A stretch of DNA of 6,172 bases from Geopsychrobacter sp. (GTDB lineage Bacteria; Desulfobacterota; Desulfuromonadia; Desulfuromonadales; Geopsychrobacteraceae), in the NCBI GenBank assembly GCA_030620915.1, contig JAUXIR010000101.1:1-6172 (forward strand), written 5' to 3'. The notes beneath the pieces were generated by a model, which was not told where the DNA came from, did not search any database, and saw only the letters and a list, made by a program, of their open reading frames with translations. Positions 5,017 to 6,172 of the stretch are shown piece by piece. Made by a program: the position numbers and the translations under genes. The number at the start of each line of letters is the position of its first letter. The stretch's first letter is position 1.

Positions 5017-6172
5017 ATGAGCCCAGGGATGAACCTGAAAAAACTTGAAAAATACCTACGCAATCGCGCGACCATCAGCCCTTGGCAGCTCAAGGGGAGT
5101 GACCGCTCAGATTTCACCGCAGCAGTCGTTATCCCCGCACTGGCCGAGGCAGAGGTTCTGCCGCACACCCTGGACTCTCTTAACAAAAACCCTGTCCAAT
5201 TTCTTTCCCAGACGTTGATCATCATCGTTGTCAATCACCGCACCGATGCGACCGATGAGCAAAAAAATAACAATCAGCGGACCCTTGACTGGTTGCAAGC
5301 GCATCCCTATCCATTACTGAACCTTGCTTGGGTCGATGCCGTAAGCCCGGGGCTTGAGCTGCCCGCTAAAGATGGGGTGGGGCTGGCGCGCAAGATCGGC
5401 TTTGATCTGGTATTGCGAAAACTGGACGGTGGCAGCGATCCATTGTTGATCTCGCTTGATGCCGACACCCTGGTGGATGTTAACTACCTGCCCGCAATTT
5501 TTGCCCACTTTCGTGCCGACAGAGGCGCAGCTGTTTATCTTCCATTTCGTCATCAAAGTGCAACAACCAACGCGCAGGAAGAGGCGATCCGATTTTACGA
5601 ACTCTACTTGCGCAGCTATCTGTTCGGTCTGCAGTGGGCAGGCTCTCCTTATGCATTTACCAGTATCGGCAGCGCGATGGCCTGCCGAGCCGAAGCCTAT
5701 GTCGCTGCGGGCGGCATGAAGAAAAAGCAAGCAGGGGAAGATTTCTACTTTCTGCAGCAATTGGCCAAGGGCGGTACGATTAAGGCGCTGGCAGGAACGG
5801 TTGTCTGTCCATCGCCACGATTCTCGCCGCGAGTTCCATTTGGTACCGGCCGCACCTTGCAGTCTGAAGTCGAGAGCGGTGTGAGGCTTTACCGATTTGT
5901 CTCGCTAGCCTCTTTTCGTATTCTGAAAGACTGGTTGATGCTGGTTGGACGAAGCACGCATCTATCGGCAGTCGAGGTTTTGTCGCAAGCAGAGGACTTG
6001 TCGCCGGAACTCGCCCGGTTTTTAAATGAAATAGGTTTTGGAGAAGCCTGGCATAAGCTGCTGGCAAACAACGGACCAGCGAAGTTGTTGCCTGCATGGC
6101 ATAATTGGTTTGACGGCTTACGGACCCGGCAATTACTTTTCCGACTCGAAGATCTGTCAGTGATTGACGATC
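5017..6172 (+). CDS. Family-2-like glycosyltransferase (C-terminus beyond the window)
   Basis: Probably a nucleotide-sugar-dependent GT-A fold enzyme; the sugar and acceptor are unknown. 385 codons are present, open to the right edge. Seen: the first Rossmann strand and acidic loop AAVVIPALAEAEVLP (35-49), a second strand ending in VVNHRTDATDE (71-81), and KDGVGLARKIGFD. The metal-binding DxD is in SLDADTLVD (Asp148-Ala-Asp150). AGSPYAFTSIGSAMACR starts at 208, AGEDFYFLQQL has the acidic pair Glu241-Asp242 typical of the catalytic region, and PSPRFSPRVPFGTG lies at 265-278. There is no signal peptide and no evident membrane helix, so it is likely cytoplasmic or peripheral. The start is ATG 5017 (in-frame stop at 4978); ATG 5029 is possible, but its AGGG lies only one or two bases away. 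Probably co-transcribed with miaA, 44 bases upstream. The family is recognised only at the fold level. Confidence 0.8.
   Translation, partial: MSPGMNLKKLEKYLRNRATISPWQLKGSDRSDFTAAVVIPALAEAEVLPHTLDSLNKNPVQFLSQTLIIIVVNHRTDATDEQKNNNQRTLDWLQAHPYPLLNLAWVDAVSPGLELPAKDGVGLARKIGFDLVLRKLDGGSDPLLISLDADTLVDVNYLPAIFAHFRADRGAAVYLPFRHQSATTNAQEEAIRFYELYLRSYLFGLQWAGSPYAFTSIGSAMACRAEAYVAAGGMKKKQAGEDFYFLQQLAKGGTIKALAGTVVCPSPRFSPRVPFGTGRTLQSEVESGVRLYRFVSLASFRILKDWLMLVGRSTHLSAVEVLSQAEDLSPELARFLNEIGFGEAWHKLLANNGPAKLLPAWHNWFDGLRTRQLLFRLEDLSVIDD

Noticed and set aside
5314..5760. 148-codon minus-strand frame
   Set aside because: Antisense to the glycosyltransferase DxD region; no independent support.

Overview
The window looks like a piece of an ordinary Gram-negative bacterial chromosome with moderate GC content. 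Protein style and gene content suggest a deltaproteobacterium of the Desulfuromonas/Geobacter/Pelobacter type (Desulfobacterota): a CheA with tandem Hpt domains, a PcnB-type nucleotidyltransferase and a divergent MiaA. This assignment is from memory of family sequences, not from a search. I see no mobile element, CRISPR array, rRNA or tRNA.

Layout. Bases 1-1842, minus strand: the first 614 codons of a chemotaxis histidine kinase CheA, which runs off the left edge. It has two Hpt domains (phosphorylatable His51 and His210), then an unusual linker with a twice-repeated ILIDQG motif, then the dimerisation and ATPase domains. A strong sigma-70-type promoter (TTGATC, 16 bases, TATAAT) lies just upstream. 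Bases 1843-2703: about 860 bases between the divergent transcription units, with no convincing gene. It holds the cheA promoter and leader, three short perfect hairpins, one doubtful 95-codon ORF and an extended -10 promoter for the rightward genes. Bases 2707-3987, plus: PcnB-like poly(A) polymerase / tRNA nucleotidyltransferase. Bases 4049-4972, plus: a tRNA dimethylallyltransferase of the MiaA family, clearly divergent from the standard type. Bases 5017-6172, plus: the first 385 codons of a family-2-like (GT-A) glycosyltransferase that runs off the right edge.

How the genes work together. The three rightward genes are closely spaced (61 and 44 bases), with no convincing terminator between them, so they probably form one operon. 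The first two act on RNA: 3'-end nucleotide addition and tRNA A37 prenylation. The glycosyltransferase has no obvious link to them. CheA belongs to a separate, divergently transcribed chemotaxis unit. The points most worth a second look are the CheA linker repeat, the variant MiaA and the glycosyltransferase beside it, and the long unexplained intergenic region.
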